This document shows, piece by piece, positions 1 to 9,664 of a DNA stretch of 24,323 nt. The position numbers and the translations under genes are program-made. Numbering within the stretch: the first letter of the stretch is position 1; the number at the start of each line of letters is the position of its first letter. Under the pieces are notes generated by a model that was not told the DNA's origin, ran no database searches, and saw only the letters and a program-made list of their open reading frames with translations. This DNA is from a virus, in the IMG/VR virus record IMGVR_UViG_3300032296_003505, positions 1-24,323 of that record; one strand, given 5' to 3'.

Positions 1-17
1 AAAATAAAGAGAGTTAG

Positions 18-449
18 ATGGTAGATATCTCGAGAATTGATAAAATTACTAGAACCGAGAAGACCGGTGAGCCATATTATAGTGACTTCTATAATAACTT
101 CAACGCGCATCCGCAAAACAAAAGACTCGTAAAATACACTAATGAAGATGCAGTAAAACGTTCAATTCGTAATATCATTCAAACAAATAAAGGCGAACGT
201 CCTTTCCAACCAGAAATTGGTTGTAATGTTAGATCATTATTATTCGAGCCTATGGTTGAAACCACTGCTATTCGAATGAAAGATATGATTGAAGATGCTG
301 TAGCCAAGTATGAAAAAAGAGCACGCGTGCTCAGTGTTGAAGTTTATCCGTTCGAAGCTCGCAATGCATATGACGTATTCATCGTTTTTGAAGTAATAAA
401 TAGTGTTAATCCTGTAACTCTTAACCTCACACTATATAGAGCGAGATAA
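18..449 (+). CDS. 25: gp25-like baseplate wedge protein
   Basis: This 143-residue protein belongs to the gp25/GPW baseplate family, the small wedge subunit that contacts the tail sheath at the start of contraction in T4-type tails. The length is close to T4 gp25 (about 132 residues). The family signature is visible around residues 43-78: NEDAVKRSIRNII, then an N-K-G-E-R-P-F-Q-P-x-x-G-C stretch and a following SLLFEP, the usual anchor of the domain. The ATG is preceded by a purine-rich AAAGAGAG 8 bases upstream, and little upstream sequence is visible. The stop overlaps the next start in TAATG, which suggests coupled translation with the gp6-like gene. Placement of gp25 directly before gp6 is typical of cyanophage-like T4 relatives and differs from T4 itself. 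The family assignment is strong. Confidence 0.93.
   Translation: MVDISRIDKITRTEKTGEPYYSDFYNNFNAHPQNKRLVKYTNEDAVKRSIRNIIQTNKGERPFQPEIGCNVRSLLFEPMVETTAIRMKDMIEDAVAKYEKRARVLSVEVYPFEARNAYDVFIVFEVINSVNPVTLNLTLYRAR
395..402 (+). promoter_or_regulatory. Candidate T4-like late promoter motif (AATAAATA) before gene 6
   Basis: AATAAATA fits the NATAAATA late-promoter form described for T4-like cyanophages (T4 itself uses TATAAATA). It lies inside the end of the gp25-like gene, 54 bases before the gp6 start. One such match is expected by chance every few kb in DNA of this composition, so only its position supports it. Confidence 0.22.
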
Positions 450-2242
450 TGGCTAACTCAAGTATCATTTTAACACAGCTAGACTTTGCGACTTACAAAG
501 AATCGCTTAAATCATATCTAAGTGAGCAGACTGAGTTTAAGGACTATGATTTTGAAGGAAGCAACATGTCGGTGCTTCTAGACATACTGGCGTATAATAC
601 TTACCAAAACGCATTCTATATGAATATGATTGGTAATGAAATGTTTCTTGATAGTGCTCGTTTACGTGATAGTGTAGTTTCACACGCTAAAGAATTAAAC
701 TATCTTCCTCGTTCATTCACTTCGGCAAAAGCTAAAATCCAACTTAGAATTACTCCAACCGACCCAGCTAAGAATTCTGTTGTTGTTCCGAAGGGTACAA
801 CATTTATTTCAAGAGTAAATGACTTTTCTTATACATTTACTACGAATCAAAACATAGTACTTACAACTAAGACAAATGGATCTTTTACTAGTGAAACAAT
901 TGACATCTATGAAGGTGTGTATCTATCAGACACATATGCTGTAGACTATAACAATCCAATCATTTTTAAAATTAGCAATAAGACTGTCGACATTTCAAGT
1001 GTTACAGTTACTGTTGTTGAAGACAACGGCAGTACAACTCTTGAATATGCCCGCGCTACGTCGTTGTTCGGTCATGATGGTAATTCAAAAGTATTCTTCT
1101 TACAACCTGCACTCGGTGATACTTATGAAGTAGTATTTGGCGATGGAGTGGTTGGTCGTAAACCAAAGAATAACTCGATCGTAATCATTGAATACAGAAC
1201 GTCGAACGGTGAACTTCCAAACGGCGCGTTTAGATTTATCAATGCCGCTCGAATTGATAACGAAGCCAACGTAGCAATCACTACAATCTCGTCGGCAGCA
1301 GATGGTGCTGTTGCTGAAGATCTTAACTCGATTAAGTTCAACGCGCCTCGCGCCTTCACAACACAGGAACGTGCTGTGACCGCCGAGGACTATGAGAACC
1401 TACTCAAGGCAAACTTCCCAGAGATCAACGCTGTCATCGCATACGGCGGCGAAGATGCTACACCACCACAATATGGACGCATCTTTGTTTCTGTTGATCT
1501 TACAGACGTTGATGGCCTACCAAAGATTAAGGAAGACGAGTACAAGAGATTCTTGCGTTCTCGTTCTTCAGTAGCAATGGAACCACTCTTTATAAGTCCG
1601 GATTATACTTACTTGAAGATCGACAGTACAGTAAGATACAACATCAATCGTACTGGTCAAAATCCAGAAGATCTTCGCGCGTTCGTAATTGATACTATTT
1701 TGAATTATGCATCAAATAATCTGAACAGTTTTTCTCGTACATTCAGATATTCGAAGCTAGTTCAAGCAATCGACGGAACAGATGCCAGCGTTATTAGTAA
1801 CGAAACAGACATCAATCTAGTTAAGTATTTAACTCCACCGCTCGGAGTTCCACTTAACTTAACGATTGACTTCAAGTGTCCATTAACTCAAGAAATTCCT
1901 CTTCTTGGCGATGAACATCCTATTATTGACGTTCACGGAATTACATCTACTGCATTTACTTACAATGGTATTCAAAATTGTGTGCTTGAAGACAATGGTG
2001 ATGGTCTTGTAAGAGTTGTAACTCCTGTTGGAGCTAATCATAAAAAGATTATTGATATTGGTACTGTAGATTATGATACTGGTGTTATAAGACTTACTAA
2101 CTTCAATATTCAAAATTATATTGGCACGTCTTTAAAGATCTATGCCGAACCAAGATCTCGTGATATCACTGCCGTCCAGAATGTGATATTAAATATCATT
2201 GAACCAGACGTGAACATTACAATCGAGCAAATTAGAGAATAA
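449..2242 (+). CDS. 6: gp6-like baseplate wedge protein (Baseplate_J type)
   Basis: This 597-residue protein matches the gp6 wedge subunit, which dimerises to form the continuous inner ring of the T4 baseplate (T4 gp6 is 660 residues). The N-terminal block is very characteristic of marine T4-like phages: LDFATYKESLKSYL, DYDFEGSNMSVLLDILAYNT, then NMIGNEMFLDSARLRDSVVSHAKELNYLPRS split across residues about 60-90. A Baseplate_J-like core lies near residues 302-350 (TAEDYENLLKANFPEI followed by a GGED and GRIFVSVD). The C-terminal part is beta-rich and ends NITIEQIRE. The gene starts within the stop codon of the gp25-like gene and ends in another TAATG overlap. It would act in the wedge with the gp25-, gp8- and gp7-position proteins. 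Confidence in the family is high. Confidence 0.93.
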   Translation: MANSSIILTQLDFATYKESLKSYLSEQTEFKDYDFEGSNMSVLLDILAYNTYQNAFYMNMIGNEMFLDSARLRDSVVSHAKELNYLPRSFTSAKAKIQLRITPTDPAKNSVVVPKGTTFISRVNDFSYTFTTNQNIVLTTKTNGSFTSETIDIYEGVYLSDTYAVDYNNPIIFKISNKTVDISSVTVTVVEDNGSTTLEYARATSLFGHDGNSKVFFLQPALGDTYEVVFGDGVVGRKPKNNSIVIIEYRTSNGELPNGAFRFINAARIDNEANVAITTISSAADGAVAEDLNSIKFNAPRAFTTQERAVTAEDYENLLKANFPEINAVIAYGGEDATPPQYGRIFVSVDLTDVDGLPKIKEDEYKRFLRSRSSVAMEPLFISPDYTYLKIDSTVRYNINRTGQNPEDLRAFVIDTILNYASNNLNSFSRTFRYSKLVQAIDGTDASVISNETDINLVKYLTPPLGVPLNLTIDFKCPLTQEIPLLGDEHPIIDVHGITSTAFTYNGIQNCVLEDNGDGLVRVVTPVGANHKKIIDIGTVDYDTGVIRLTNFNIQNYIGTSLKIYAEPRSRDITAVQNVILNIIEPDVNITIEQIRE

Positions 2243-5200
2243 TGAAGAAAATAGAATCAATCATTTCTCCATTTGTAGAGAACCAATTCCCTTCTTTCTA
2301 TCAGGAAGAGGGTCCACAGTTTATTGCCTTTGCCAAAGCATACTTTGAATGGATGGAACTGGCTAACAATGCTCTGTACCAAGCTCGTAAGCTTCCAAGC
2401 TATAGAGATATTGATACAACTGTAGATGAATTCATTGTTCAATTCAAAGAAAAATATCTCAAGAACATCCAGTTTGATACTGCAACAAATAAGCAGCTTC
2501 TTATCAAGAACTCTCTTGACCTGTATCGATCAAAGGGTACAGAACGTTCGATCGATTTATTCTTCAAGCTAGTATATGGTACTGCCGCTGAAGTACGTTA
2601 TCCTGCAGATAATATCCTTCGTGTGTCTGATGGTATCTGGGAGAGACCAGAGTATCTTGAGATTACCCACAATCGTTATAACGTAGACTATGTTGGCAAG
2701 CAACTCGTCGGAGCGATCTCCGGAGCAAAAGCTTTCGTAGAGAAGTTCATTCGCCGTCGTACATCTGCTGGTTATGTAGATCTTCTTTATATTTCTGGCA
2801 GAGTCGGCGAATTTCGGAATGGTGAGCTTTTAGGTTTAAATGTCAACAATACTCCAATTTATGACCGTGCAAAAAGAGCTAAGTTAATTGGCTCAGTAAA
2901 GCGTGTAATTCTACAAGATCGTGGCCGAGATTTCCGTGTAGGTGATATTGTAACATTTACCGGCACAACAAATGGTCTTGGTGGTATTGGCCGAGTAGAA
3001 TCAGTCGGTGAAGCTGTTGGTATTGTCGATTTTATCTTCGTCGATAGCGGTTACGGCTATACACTGAATGCTGACTCTATCATCTCTGAAAAAGTAATTT
3101 CTCTTGATAATGTTGTAGCAAATACTAATAGTGGCCAGTATTTTCGTTTATTCGAACAAGCTGTTGAACCAATTGTAAATGTTGCGTTTACAAGTGCTAC
3201 TGCAAATCTTTCAATTGGACAAACGCTTTTTCGATATGCGGCCAATGGTGCTCTTGTCGGATCAGGAAACATTATTGATCTAGATCAATCTGGTGCAAAC
3301 GGCACCGTGATGATCTCTCATACAAATGGTGTATTTACTAACACCGTTACATATTACACTTCTGGTAATACCATTTCACTTTACGCCAACACAATTGAAG
3401 ATAAAACAATTGGCGGCAAGGTGATGGGTATACCTCAAACTTATGTTGTGTCAGTAGAAGATCAAGTTGGCTCTCTTCAAGTAGGGCAGAGCGTTCTGCA
3501 CAAGAACACATCTGCTATTGTAGGCACTGGTACAATTCAAAGTATTGTACAAACCATTGCTGGAAACACTTTAACTCTTACATCATCCCGTGGTGTATTT
3601 CCAATCGGTCAAAGACTTGAAGTCTCGACCAACTCTTCGATCTCTGCCAACGTAGCAGAGGTCAATCTGACAGTTGGTGTATATGAAATTAAAAAATACA
3701 TCAATACTCTTCGCTATTCTACTGCAAACAACAACGAACTTCCGTTCAGCAGTAGAATCTATCGTTATGACAGTGCCGGCAAGAAGATCGCTGAGGGTCT
3801 TCTGCTGACAGTTTCTCATGACTCTGGAACTGCAACTGGTAACTTGACGTTTGTTCCGGTAAAGGGATACTTTACTGAAACCGATGTGTTCTATACTGAT
3901 GCGAATACATCTCGTGCTACAACTGTAACTTATACCACATCAAATGCCGGCGGAGACTATACAGCATCTGAATTTGCTCGTCTTCTTACACAGACAACAA
4001 ATACTGTTGCAACACTTACGTCTACTAGCTTTGGTTCTGGTGCTCAATTCAATGTTGGTACACTCGGTGACACTGAAGACATCTTCATTGGCACTGATCT
4101 TATCTCTGCCAACGGCGTAGGAACCTTTGATTATGATCGTGTAAATCTCTCTGTTACATCAAATAGTGGATTTGCAGTTGGTGATCGTGTTTATCAAGAA
4201 GTAAGTAAGATTGCATTTAATGCCAACAGTTCAGTAAATCCTACAACTGGATTTATCACTCTACCAACTGCAAATACTCGATTCACTGTCGGCGACATCG
4301 TAAGATATCAGGTTGATACCGGTAATACTGCGCTGAATGGACTATATAATGGAGATTATTACTATGTTGCGCAATCAACCAGCACAGGTGTAATTCTTTC
4401 TCATCCGTATCGTAAATTAGATCAGATCAATTCAACAAACTTCTCTACATTTGCAAATAACCAAGTAGATGAAGAAGGCCACTATCTTTACAAGCTTGTG
4501 CATGGTACAGTATTCGAGATTGGAAGTAGTTTACTAAGAACTAAGGACAACCACAACTACTTTGGTAATACTGGTGGTACTGCTGACGTAACAACATATG
4601 CTAACAGTAATGTGATAAAGTATGGCAGCCCATCTACAAACACTTCTCTGAATAACATTACCGTTTATACAACAATCACACAGGCAAACCAGGCATATGC
4701 TGCTCTTCCGATTGCTGCAGCTGCATATGGATTTCCAAAGAATCCACAGGGTGACGCAAAGAATACAATCTTTTCTTGTCTGTTCTTTGATAAGTTTACA
4801 TTAGGTACAATTGGATCTCTGTCGGGAATTGACCCTGGTTCTGGCTATAACGTTGACCCGTATGTTTTAGCTTACCAACCATACATTTCGGCGTTTGATC
4901 GTAAAGATTTTGTTATTAATATTTCTGATGCAACCGGTGTATACGCAGTTGGAGAACGAGTAAATCAGACTTTCGCAAATCTTATTTACTTTGATTTAAG
5001 AGTTGATAACGGTGCATACAGTAATACCTTCGATGAAAAGGTTGTTACTGTTAATATTGATGATGAAATTCAGAGTGCGAATGACTTTATTCTCTATAGC
5101 TCTAGAACTGCTACATTCAATTCAACAGACGAAGTAAACTCAAATACAGATTTTATTTCGATTGCAGGTGCTGATGTTAATTATCCATCAAATACGTATG

Positions 5201-7257
5201 TAAGATACTATACGAATATTGGTAATACAGCTGTTACTGGTCTATCGAATAATGCATTCTACTTTGTCAAGGTATCAAATTCTTCTGGTATAACTCTATC
5301 GCTTACACCAGGTGGAGCAAATATTGGTATTACACAATCTTCAAATGTGGCAACGTTTAACTCGAATACTGCTGTAGATGGCACACTTGACTTTATCAGT
5401 ATTTCAAGCGCAAATACACTGTTTGCAAATGGTGATCAAGTAAGATACTTTACAGCTACTGGAAACACTGCAGTTTCTGGCCTAACAAACAATGCGCTAT
5501 ACTATGTGCGTTATGCGAATAGCACAGGTCTTGCTCTATCAGAAACAACCAGTGGAGCCAATGTAGATATTACTGCTCTAAACCCTGGTGGTTCTGGTCA
5601 CTTCCTTAGATACTATAATGCAGATCGAAATGGCCATAATCTAGTAAAATACGCCAACGAATTTGAGAACAACCAAAGACTTCTGTACAGAACACCGGCC
5701 GGAAATACTGCCATTTCAGGCCTAGCAAATAATACCGCATACTATATTGTGAATGCAAACACGGTAGGATTCAAACTCGCTAACGTTCGTGACGGTGCTA
5801 ATATAGACATCACTGCTGCTACATCAGGCGAGTTTCATACGTTCTCAACCGTTCCTGGATTCTTACCAGGCGATCGTCTGTATGTGAATAGTGCTCCACA
5901 GGTAAATGTAACAGTTCAATCCATCTACACGATTGGTGCAAATGGTTATGTTCGTGTTTCCGGAAATACTGGCACTATCACAGCAAACACTCTACATTCA
6001 TATTCAAACCCTTATGTGAGTGCGAATGTTCTAAGCTTTACTCCTGTTCAGATTATATCTACAGCAAAGGGTATTGTCAAGTTTGCCAACACCTCTGTGG
6101 TGAAGGTGAAAAGACTTACATTTGAAAACACCTTCAAAGAAGGAACACTACTACTTGGTGATATTTCTGGTGTGGCAGCAAATGTAACCGGAGTTGCTGA
6201 AGATTTAGATGTTCTATATCCAATTGGTCTGAATGCTTCAATTGAAGCTAACGTTATTACTGCAAATGGTCAGATCACATCTCTTCAGATTGTTGACTCT
6301 GGTATTGGATATTCAAACAGCGATGTTCTACAATATACTTCTTCGGACGGTTCACGTTCGGGATCTATTAAAGTAGTTGTTGATGGTCATGGTATTGGCC
6401 AAGGTTATTACAGAAGCTCAAAGGGCTTCCTTTCTGAAGACATGTACATTCATGATGGTGATTACTATCAAGAATATTCTTATGAAATCCTTTCAAAGAT
6501 TTCTGTAGATCGTTATGCTGACATGTTCAAGAAAGTGATGCACACAGCTGGTACTAAGTTCTTTGGTTCAGCATTAATTGTTGAAGAAGATTCTGCTACA
6601 GTAGAACTTTCAGAAATTGCAACGGGGCAAGAAGTTCAGTTCAATTCTGCTACAGATGTTAACTCTGTTGATGAAACGATTGATATGGACGTTCCATTAA
6701 TTTCAAATAGTACGTACTTAAGTCCATTTGCAAATGGCGATCTTGTAAGATATACTACAGCCCAAGGAAATACTGCGCTGACTGCCAATTATGGCGGATT
6801 TGCATTCTCTCCTAGCTTAACTGGCAGTGACTTTCTTGGAAGACCTACATTCGGTGGAAGCAATTCAACTTATCAATATTCTACTGTAGTAATTGACGAC
6901 TATGTTCAATATTTGGTTGCTTCCGGAAGTTCCGTCACGGGTCTTGTTGATGGTGATTACTACTATGTAGTATTTGCCAATTCAAGCGGTATTAAGGTAT
7001 CATCAACTAAAAGAGGTACTCCAATTGTTGTAACAGCTCCGCCTTTAACACCCTTCGGCACCGCTGGCGGGGTTCATGTATTTAACAGAAGAGCTTTATC
7101 CAATAACGTTCTTTACTTCGTGACGAATACATCTGGAAATACATTAAAGCTATCTACATATAGCAACGGAGCATCTATAATAAATATAACAGCTAATACT
7201 GCAGACAGTGGCGCGAATACATTTGGCCACTTCTTGACAAAAATTATCGAGGAATAA
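2242..7257 (+). CDS. Giant baseplate/virion structural protein in the gene 7 position
   Basis: This 1671-residue protein sits between gp6- and gp8-like genes, where T4 encodes gp7, the wedge scaffold. I see no direct resemblance to T4 gp7, so the role rests on position. Two blocks look like conserved core of the large structural proteins of marine T4-like phages: the N-terminus (about 1-200, including NSLDLYRSKGTERSIDLFFK) and about residues 1387-1442 (KGFLSEDMYIHDGDYYQEY, then DRYADMFKKVMHTAGTKFFG). Between and after these lie beta-rich repeat modules with a GNTAxxGLxNxxxYYVxxANSTG pattern, at least four before the second block and two or three after it. Several G-x-G-Y turns (VDSGYGY, PGSGY, DSGIGY) add another small motif. 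No signal peptide or membrane segment is seen. It starts in a TAATG overlap and ends directly against the next ATG. Confidence 0.75.
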   Translation: MKKIESIISPFVENQFPSFYQEEGPQFIAFAKAYFEWMELANNALYQARKLPSYRDIDTTVDEFIVQFKEKYLKNIQFDTATNKQLLIKNSLDLYRSKGTERSIDLFFKLVYGTAAEVRYPADNILRVSDGIWERPEYLEITHNRYNVDYVGKQLVGAISGAKAFVEKFIRRRTSAGYVDLLYISGRVGEFRNGELLGLNVNNTPIYDRAKRAKLIGSVKRVILQDRGRDFRVGDIVTFTGTTNGLGGIGRVESVGEAVGIVDFIFVDSGYGYTLNADSIISEKVISLDNVVANTNSGQYFRLFEQAVEPIVNVAFTSATANLSIGQTLFRYAANGALVGSGNIIDLDQSGANGTVMISHTNGVFTNTVTYYTSGNTISLYANTIEDKTIGGKVMGIPQTYVVSVEDQVGSLQVGQSVLHKNTSAIVGTGTIQSIVQTIAGNTLTLTSSRGVFPIGQRLEVSTNSSISANVAEVNLTVGVYEIKKYINTLRYSTANNNELPFSSRIYRYDSAGKKIAEGLLLTVSHDSGTATGNLTFVPVKGYFTETDVFYTDANTSRATTVTYTTSNAGGDYTASEFARLLTQTTNTVATLTSTSFGSGAQFNVGTLGDTEDIFIGTDLISANGVGTFDYDRVNLSVTSNSGFAVGDRVYQEVSKIAFNANSSVNPTTGFITLPTANTRFTVGDIVRYQVDTGNTALNGLYNGDYYYVAQSTSTGVILSHPYRKLDQINSTNFSTFANNQVDEEGHYLYKLVHGTVFEIGSSLLRTKDNHNYFGNTGGTADVTTYANSNVIKYGSPSTNTSLNNITVYTTITQANQAYAALPIAAAAYGFPKNPQGDAKNTIFSCLFFDKFTLGTIGSLSGIDPGSGYNVDPYVLAYQPYISAFDRKDFVINISDATGVYAVGERVNQTFANLIYFDLRVDNGAYSNTFDEKVVTVNIDDEIQSANDFILYSSRTATFNSTDEVNSNTDFISIAGADVNYPSNTYVRYYTNIGNTAVTGLSNNAFYFVKVSNSSGITLSLTPGGANIGITQSSNVATFNSNTAVDGTLDFISISSANTLFANGDQVRYFTATGNTAVSGLTNNALYYVRYANSTGLALSETTSGANVDITALNPGGSGHFLRYYNADRNGHNLVKYANEFENNQRLLYRTPAGNTAISGLANNTAYYIVNANTVGFKLANVRDGANIDITAATSGEFHTFSTVPGFLPGDRLYVNSAPQVNVTVQSIYTIGANGYVRVSGNTGTITANTLHSYSNPYVSANVLSFTPVQIISTAKGIVKFANTSVVKVKRLTFENTFKEGTLLLGDISGVAANVTGVAEDLDVLYPIGLNASIEANVITANGQITSLQIVDSGIGYSNSDVLQYTSSDGSRSGSIKVVVDGHGIGQGYYRSSKGFLSEDMYIHDGDYYQEYSYEILSKISVDRYADMFKKVMHTAGTKFFGSALIVEEDSATVELSEIATGQEVQFNSATDVNSVDETIDMDVPLISNSTYLSPFANGDLVRYTTAQGNTALTANYGGFAFSPSLTGSDFLGRPTFGGSNSTYQYSTVVIDDYVQYLVASGSSVTGLVDGDYYYVVFANSSGIKVSSTKRGTPIVVTAPPLTPFGTAGGVHVFNRRALSNNVLYFVTNTSGNTLKLSTYSNGASIINITANTADSGANTFGHFLTKIIEE
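4210..7240 (+). repeat. Dispersed GNTAxxGL...YYVxxANSTG protein modules
   Basis: Diverged units of about 60-90 residues recur in the gene 7-position protein near 4210-4412, 5104-5349, 5350-5617, 5620-5850, 6630-6790 (partial), 6901-7083 and 7096-7240 (partial). The shared order is a FNS/FNAN opening, DFISI, a VRYxTxxGNTAxxGL stretch, NNxxYYVxxANSTGxxLS, then a GANIxIT close and often GHxL. Units at 5104 to 5850 are in tandem. The pattern is of a kind seen in many phage and bacterial surface proteins; fold and ligand are unknown to me. Confidence 0.75.
7179..7186 (+). promoter_or_regulatory. Candidate late promoter motif (AATAAATA) before gene 8
   Basis: AATAAATA in the last part of the upstream gene, 79 bases before the gp8-like start. 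It fits NATAAATA but differs from T4's TATAAATA at the first base. Placement inside the end of the previous gene is common for T4 late promoters. Confidence 0.25.
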
Positions 7258-9660
7258 ATGGCAGTTACTCAGAAACTTGTAACAACTAATTTTAATGTAG
7301 AAAGTGCAACGAGCTTTGTAAGTTCTTTTGCCAACAACGATTACTTTGTCTTTGCTGGTAAGCATACTCCATATCCTGGAAGCGATTCTGTTATCACAAC
7401 TCCAAATAATAGTGTAAAGTCTATTAGTCTTGATGCTTATGATAATATGATCTTTGCAAAAAGAATTTCTTCAAGCGATGTTGTCCACATGATTCCAAGG
7501 TATCTTTGGTCAGCAAATACTTTTTATTACAAATATGATCATCGCGATGGTGATCTTTTCGAAAAACCGTTTTATACAGTAGTAGATGAAAGTACTGAAT
7601 ATAATGTGTATAAGTGCTTGTTCAATGCAAGTAATACTACAATAAATGTAAATTCTACTGTTGCGCCATCTGTAAAAACATTAGATCCAATTGTAACAGG
7701 TGATGGATATATTTGGAAGTACATGTATAGTATTTCCAAAACACAGTACGAAAAGTTTTCTACAACAAATTACATTCCTGTAATTGCAAACACCACAGTC
7801 CAAGCAGGGGCGGTAAATGGAACAATTGAAGTAATTGATATTGTTACCACCGGCCAAGGATATAATAATTATATTGACAATGGTGTATTCACCACTACCA
7901 ATCTTTCAATTGGTGGTGGTGTTAACACTATCTATGGCGCACCTGATGATGCAGAAGCTGAAGATGATTACTACCGTGGATGTGTAATCAAGATTACTAA
8001 TTCGACTGCTGGTGCTGCTGGACAATATCGTCGTATTGTTGACTATCGTGGTGTCGACGGTCCAAAGATCTTTATACTTGATGCACCATTTTCACCAGCT
8101 CCCGCCGCGGGCGACGAGTATGAGGTATATCCTTACGTATATGTCTGGGGTGATGGAACTGAAAGCACTGCAGCTGAAGGTCGTGCCATTATCGATTCTA
8201 CAGCAAACTCAATTGTAGAAATTGAAATGTTAAGTGTTGGCGCTAACTATCGTTATGGTGAAGCATATTCTGGTAAAACTCCGGATACAATTCCTATTAC
8301 TATTAATAGTGCTTTCATTGATCTTCCTGCATCCATTCAAAATGCACCTGGATTTGTCGCCGCTACTTTACAACCAATTATTTCTCCACCGGGTGGTCAT
8401 GGATCGAATCCACTAAAAGAACTCGGTGCACGAAGAGTATGTATCAGTACCAAGTTTAATAATAGTGAAGCCGGTACAATTCCAGTTCAAAATGATTTTC
8501 GCCAAGTTGGAATCATTAAAAATCCTCTCTATACAAATGTAGATATTATTCTTCGTGCAGCAAATACCAGTTCTGGAAGCTTTAACATTGGTGAAACAGT
8601 TCACCAGTTTAAACAGTACAAGCTACTTGGTAATGTCTCAGTAACAACGTCAAGCAATACAATTAAGAAGACAGAACAAGGCCGCATCTCTCCAACGGCG
8701 ATCATTGTAAATGCTGGCACTGGATATGATAATACAGATGTTGTTTCTGTAAATAATACCGGAACTGGTGGATCGGGGCTTGCCGCAAATATTAGTACAA
8801 ATGGTTCAGGCGTAATTACAACTGTAAACGTAACCAACCTAGGTAATAATTACATTACCGTACCGACTCTGTCAATTACATCACCTGGCGGTGGTTCGAA
8901 TGGTCAACTGGCGGTTGTTCTTGCCAATCCACAAACACCAACATTCAAAGATAGTTTTAGAGTTGGTGATTATGTACTTGTGACTAAGGGAAGTAACAAT
9001 TACCTGACTACAGTAAGTAACATTCCTTACGATTATCAAATTACAGCTTCTACTAATTCTACATTTATTGCTGATAACTGCGAAATTTCAGCATTGGTAT
9101 TACAGGCATCTGGTGAAGTAACATCTATAAGCGGTAGCCAAATTACTCTTTCAAATGTTTCTGGAGTCTTTACTGAAGAATCTAAAGTTATTGGTCTTAC
9201 ATCGGGTGTAACCAGTATTATTGAATCAACGGCTGTTACTACACCACAAGCTGCAATTCAGGTAAATGATAAAGCAGCTGGATCTTTTAGTACAGCTGTT
9301 CAGTTAACCAGACTTATTGGTAACTTTCCAGGTGGGCCTGGCGGGTCATTCCTTGAAGATGAAGTAGTTCAGCAAAACAGCTTGATTTCATTTGCTCAAC
9401 CACGTGGAGCTTTCCACCATATTAACATTGTGGGTGGAACAGATAATGACGAAATGTTCATTAGCAACAAGTTCGGAATTTATAATCTAAACCGAGACGT
9501 GGTTGGAGTCACTTCTGGTGCTAGACTTCAGAATTTAAGTAATAAATATCCTGGAGACTTTGTTGTTGATAGTGGTGAAGTGATCTATATTGAAAACATA
9601 GATCCAATTACACGAAGCGGTAACAAATCAGAAATAGTCAAGATTATCTTGGAGTTTTAA
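7258..9660 (+). CDS. 8: gp8-like baseplate wedge protein with large internal insertion
   Basis: The T4 gp8 wedge protein (334 residues) can be recognised in blocks across this 800-residue product. Residues about 148-160 read GDGYIWKYMYSIS, like GDGYVWEYLFEIP in T4. NDFRQVGIIKNPLY near 411-424 parallels GFRQISIITNPL. The C-terminus from about 765 (DFVVDSGEVIYIEN) parallels DLMRHSGEMIYMEN, and both proteins end in a short hydrophobic I-x-F-like tail. Extra sequence is inserted after the first block (about 175-385, with AxSVGANYRYG-type turns) and, more strikingly, about 340 residues between NPLY and the C-terminal block, rich in AGTGY and GNNY turns. SD-like GAGGAA precedes the ATG, which abuts the previous TAA. 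gp8 in T4 links gp7, gp10 and gp6 in the wedge; the same placement is likely here. Confidence 0.88.
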   Translation: MAVTQKLVTTNFNVESATSFVSSFANNDYFVFAGKHTPYPGSDSVITTPNNSVKSISLDAYDNMIFAKRISSSDVVHMIPRYLWSANTFYYKYDHRDGDLFEKPFYTVVDESTEYNVYKCLFNASNTTINVNSTVAPSVKTLDPIVTGDGYIWKYMYSISKTQYEKFSTTNYIPVIANTTVQAGAVNGTIEVIDIVTTGQGYNNYIDNGVFTTTNLSIGGGVNTIYGAPDDAEAEDDYYRGCVIKITNSTAGAAGQYRRIVDYRGVDGPKIFILDAPFSPAPAAGDEYEVYPYVYVWGDGTESTAAEGRAIIDSTANSIVEIEMLSVGANYRYGEAYSGKTPDTIPITINSAFIDLPASIQNAPGFVAATLQPIISPPGGHGSNPLKELGARRVCISTKFNNSEAGTIPVQNDFRQVGIIKNPLYTNVDIILRAANTSSGSFNIGETVHQFKQYKLLGNVSVTTSSNTIKKTEQGRISPTAIIVNAGTGYDNTDVVSVNNTGTGGSGLAANISTNGSGVITTVNVTNLGNNYITVPTLSITSPGGGSNGQLAVVLANPQTPTFKDSFRVGDYVLVTKGSNNYLTTVSNIPYDYQITASTNSTFIADNCEISALVLQASGEVTSISGSQITLSNVSGVFTEESKVIGLTSGVTSIIESTAVTTPQAAIQVNDKAAGSFSTAVQLTRLIGNFPGGPGGSFLEDEVVQQNSLISFAQPRGAFHHINIVGGTDNDEMFISNKFGIYNLNRDVVGVTSGARLQNLSNKYPGDFVVDSGEVIYIENIDPITRSGNKSEIVKIILEF
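9541..9548 (+). promoter_or_regulatory. Candidate late promoter motif (AATAAATA) before the DUF4815 gene
   Basis: AATAAATA located 124 bases before the start at 9665, inside the end of the gp8-like gene. It fits NATAAATA; the distance is longer than ideal and a chance match is possible. Confidence 0.18.
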
Positions 9661-9664
9661 TTAA

